Assembly (NCBI GenBank): GCA_013139935.1
Contig: WSZX01000161.1
Location: 1-8,136 of the forward strand
DNA length: 8,136 nucleotides
Reading direction: 5' to 3'
DNA from: Ardenticatenales bacterium
Lineage (GTDB): Bacteria > Chloroflexota > Anaerolineae > Promineifilales > UBA4811
Shown here: in pieces, positions 6,095 to 8,136 of the stretch
How positions within the stretch are numbered: the first letter of the stretch is position 1
Layout of the letters: each line of letters begins with the position of its first letter
Notes under the pieces: generated by a model
Seen by the model: only the letters and a program-made list of their open reading frames with translations
What the model was told of the DNA's origin: nothing
Database searches by the model: none
Translations under genes and position numbers: made by a program

Positions 6095-8136
6095 GTGAAG
6101 GAACAATCCCCGACTCACCAGGCAAAGTGGCCGCTGGCGCTCATCCTGGGAGCCTTTGTTGTCCTCGCCAGTGCCTACAGCATCATCAACCCGCTCCACG
6201 AAGCAAGCGACGAGTTGCGTCACTTTCGCTTTGTCCGCGTGCTGGCAGATACGGGGACATTGCCAGTACAGGGCGAGGAAGCAAAGCGTTCCCAGTCTCA
6301 TCATCCCCCACTGTACTATGCACTCGGCGCCGCTCTGACCTTTTGGGTTCCTGATCAGGGAGAGCCATACCTCAGCCGGCCAGAGAATCCGTATTGGGGT
6401 TATCGTTTCTGGGAGGTGGGAACCGACAACAAGAACATGTATCTTCACGGACCGGAGGAGGCATTTCCGTGGCGTGGAGCAGCGCTGGCAGCGCACATCA
6501 CCCGTTTTGTCAACATCGCCTGCGGTGCAGCTACCGTCGCACTCACGGCCGCTATCATGTTCACCATCTTTCCCCGGCGGCGTGCGCTGGGATTTGCGGC
6601 AGCCGGCCTGGTCGCGTTCAACCCCATGTTTCTCTACTTGAGCGGGGCGATCAACAACGATGTGGCTGCCGCCGCGGCCGGCGCGGCTATCACCTGGATC
6701 TGTGTGCTCATCTTGCGCCGCGGACTGATCAACCGCTACGTTGTCGCGCTGGGGATTGCGTATGGACTGGCGTTGCTGACCAAGCTCAACCTTGCCTTCT
6801 TTCTGATTGTTGCTGAGCTTGCTCTACTTCTTCGGTCCGTTCAGTCGGGATCAGGCAAAGGGGCATTTCGTTCGTTTGTTGGCGCCAACACGATCTTCTT
6901 GGGGCTGGCGGCCACTATCGCTGGGTGGTGGTTCATCCGCAACCAGGTCGAGTACGGGGACCCAACCGGGTTTGTGACGGTCACCGAACTGTGGGGGGTG
7001 CGCACCCCAGCAGAGAGCTTTGGCCTGGCATGGTCCGAGATTCCGAGCGCTTGGAGTAGTCTGTGGGGGCGCTTTGGCTATGGGCAAATCCCGCTGCCGG
7101 GCTGGGTGTACCGAGCGCTGGCCTGGTTGATGGCAGCAGGGGGGCTGGGCGCCATCATCGGCATCGCCATACCAGAGAACGAGAGATTGGGAGCGGACCC
7201 CGGTTTCCAGCCTTCCTCACCAACCCCTCGATTCGTCCTCCTGATTGTCCTCGTATACTTTGTTGTCCTGTTTGCCTACATGCTGATCAGCCCGGCCGGC
7301 TCGATGGGCCGTTTCTTTTTCCCGGGGCTGCCCGCATTTGCCGGGTTGATCTGCTATGGATGGGCAACGCTGATCCGACTCGTTGCGTCGGTCTCTACCC
7401 CCTGGCCACACCCTCGAGTGCCGCGCCCTGCCGATCGTCGCAGAAAGAATGGCGTCGGGGCAACGGCGTCCATTCTGGATGTGGCGCTCGCTCTGGCGAC
7501 AAACGCTGGCATGCTGGCCTTTGGCCTCTGGGCACTGGTCGGCTTTCTGGCCCCCGCCTATGCAATCCCACCCCAGGTCTCGGCCGCCGATCTCCCCAAC
7601 GAGTCCGACATCACCTTCTCGGACCCCGACGGGCCTCTGGTCCGGTTGTTGGGCTATCAGTACGATACCGAGTCGGTCCGTCCTGGCGAGAGCCTGGGGA
7701 TCACCCTCTATTGGCAGACGATCCGGCCGGCCGGATATGACTTTGTGCTCTTTTCCCACCTGCTGGATGATGAGGGAATCATGGTGGCGCAGCGAGACAC
7801 CTATCCCGGGCTGGGCAACTATCCTACTTCCTTCTGGCGACCCCGCCACACCTTTGCTGAAACCTACCGGCTCCATCTGCCCGAAACCGCCTATGCACCG
7901 GTAACCGTCACTCCCCAGGTGGGCCTGTACAGCCGGGATTGGGACTACCGCCTCGAGGTCTCGGAGGGGACCCCAGACAGAGCCGTCAAGCTCCTGCCGA
8001 TTCCCCTAGCCTCCTTGCCGGGGGACCTGCCCAACCCACTGGCGGTGAGGTTCGAGGATCAGGTCCATCTCGTCGGGTACGAGCTATCCTCACGCGTCGT
8101 CCGGCCGGGCGAGCGTATCGAGGCCCGCTTTTATTG
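6095..8136 (+). CDS. Polytopic membrane protein, probable GT-C type glycosyltransferase, 3' end outside the window
   Basis: The frame is open from GTG (6095-6097) to the window end, giving 680 full codons. No other start is plausible: the glmS TGA is immediately upstream in the same frame, and the next in-frame ATG or GTG codons fall after the first membrane segment. There is no clear Shine-Dalgarno sequence. Residues 12-31 form the first hydrophobic segment. Next comes an acidic outer loop, HEASDELRHF (35-44), which resembles the E-A-P-D-E-x-x-H-F motif of PMT/ArnT-like and DUF2142-like proteins and may hold the catalytic acid, then HHPPLYYALGA (69-79) and INNDVAAA (186-193). Further hydrophobic segments lie near 137-159, 165-184, 188-207, 214-248, 262-281, 336-358, 379-398, 405-428 and 468-490. 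From about 500 the protein is soluble, with a beta-rich module and the start of a second copy. Such enzymes move sugars from polyprenyl-phosphate carriers outside the membrane. Donor and acceptor are unknown, and transferase activity itself is inferred. Confidence 0.8.
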   Translation, partial: MKEQSPTHQAKWPLALILGAFVVLASAYSIINPLHEASDELRHFRFVRVLADTGTLPVQGEEAKRSQSHHPPLYYALGAALTFWVPDQGEPYLSRPENPYWGYRFWEVGTDNKNMYLHGPEEAFPWRGAALAAHITRFVNIACGAATVALTAAIMFTIFPRRRALGFAAAGLVAFNPMFLYLSGAINNDVAAAAAGAAITWICVLILRRGLINRYVVALGIAYGLALLTKLNLAFFLIVAELALLLRSVQSGSGKGAFRSFVGANTIFLGLAATIAGWWFIRNQVEYGDPTGFVTVTELWGVRTPAESFGLAWSEIPSAWSSLWGRFGYGQIPLPGWVYRALAWLMAAGGLGAIIGIAIPENERLGADPGFQPSSPTPRFVLLIVLVYFVVLFAYMLISPAGSMGRFFFPGLPAFAGLICYGWATLIRLVASVSTPWPHPRVPRPADRRRKNGVGATASILDVALALATNAGMLAFGLWALVGFLAPAYAIPPQVSAADLPNESDITFSDPDGPLVRLLGYQYDTESVRPGESLGITLYWQTIRPAGYDFVLFSHLLDDEGIMVAQRDTYPGLGNYPTSFWRPRHTFAETYRLHLPETAYAPVTVTPQVGLYSRDWDYRLEVSEGTPDRAVKLLPIPLASLPGDLPNPLAVRFEDQVHLVGYELSSRVVRPGERIEARFY
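7640..7714 (+). repeat. First copy of a protein-level repeat (LLGY...VRPG...LYW module) in the membrane protein
   Basis: Residues 516-540 carry L-L-G-Y, V-R-P-G-E and L-Y-W, the leading edge of an extracytoplasmic beta-rich module. It continues with VLFSHLLDDEG, VAQRD and YPTSFWRP to about residue 645. Residues 657-680 align to it without gaps, with ten of 24 identical. The repeat is visible in protein, not as long DNA identity, so the duplication is old. Confidence 0.75.
8063..8136 (+). repeat. Second copy of the LLGY...VRPG module, cut by the window end
   Basis: Residues 657-680 show L-V-G-Y, V-R-P-G-E and F-Y, and the last two bases (TG) fit the tryptophan codon of the repeat. The copy starts 141 residues after the first, which sets the size of one module. 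The rest lies beyond the window, so the gene probably continues for at least another 100 codons or so. Confidence 0.7.

Noticed and set aside
7063..7904. Several open frames of 170-225 codons on both strands within the last gene
   Set aside because: The frame from 6095 gives membrane segments and a recognisable repeated module across this whole stretch; the others give arginine/proline-rich sequence with no motifs.

Overview
The window is a compact, G+C-rich (about 60% by eye) bacterial chromosome segment in which every gene reads on the + strand. It most resembles a member of the Chloroflexota, probably Anaerolineae. That placement is an inference from family features recalled, not searched: the wording of PheS and PheT, an enlarged OB domain in PheT, and a multi-pass membrane protein with tandem extracytoplasmic modules built around LLGY...VRPG...LYW. 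No mobile element, CRISPR array, tRNA or rRNA gene was seen, and base composition does not shift visibly between genes.

Layout. (1) Positions 1-410: the 3' part of a GNAT-family N-acetyltransferase whose start lies upstream of the window. (2) 438-1463 and 1484-4030: pheS and pheT, the two subunits of phenylalanyl-tRNA synthetase, 20 bases apart and 27 bases behind the acetyltransferase, so all three are probably one transcription unit. (3) 4031-4249: the only sizeable intergenic gap. It holds short inverted repeats, a perfect 10-base palindrome and a good sigma-70-type promoter (TTGCCT, 16 bases, TACAAT). (4) 4250-6094: a glmS-type glucosamine-6-phosphate synthase that starts at a GTG just after AGGAG, so that the catalytic cysteine is residue 2. 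(5) 6095-8136: a large polytopic membrane protein of GT-C glycosyltransferase type. Its GTG start touches the glmS stop codon, in the same frame, and it runs off the end of the window.

How the genes fit together. The first unit is housekeeping translation (charging of tRNA-Phe) plus a small acetyltransferase. The second pairs synthesis of glucosamine-6-phosphate, the entry point to UDP-GlcNAc and cell-envelope polymers, with a membrane protein that plausibly transfers sugars from a lipid carrier at the outer face. The abutting stop and start suggest translational coupling.

Nothing here amounts to a demonstrated new biological system. The points most worth a second look are the same-frame glmS/membrane-protein junction without a Shine-Dalgarno sequence, the repeated extracytoplasmic module of the membrane protein, the divergent glutaminase half of the GlmS-like enzyme, and the repeats upstream of its promoter.
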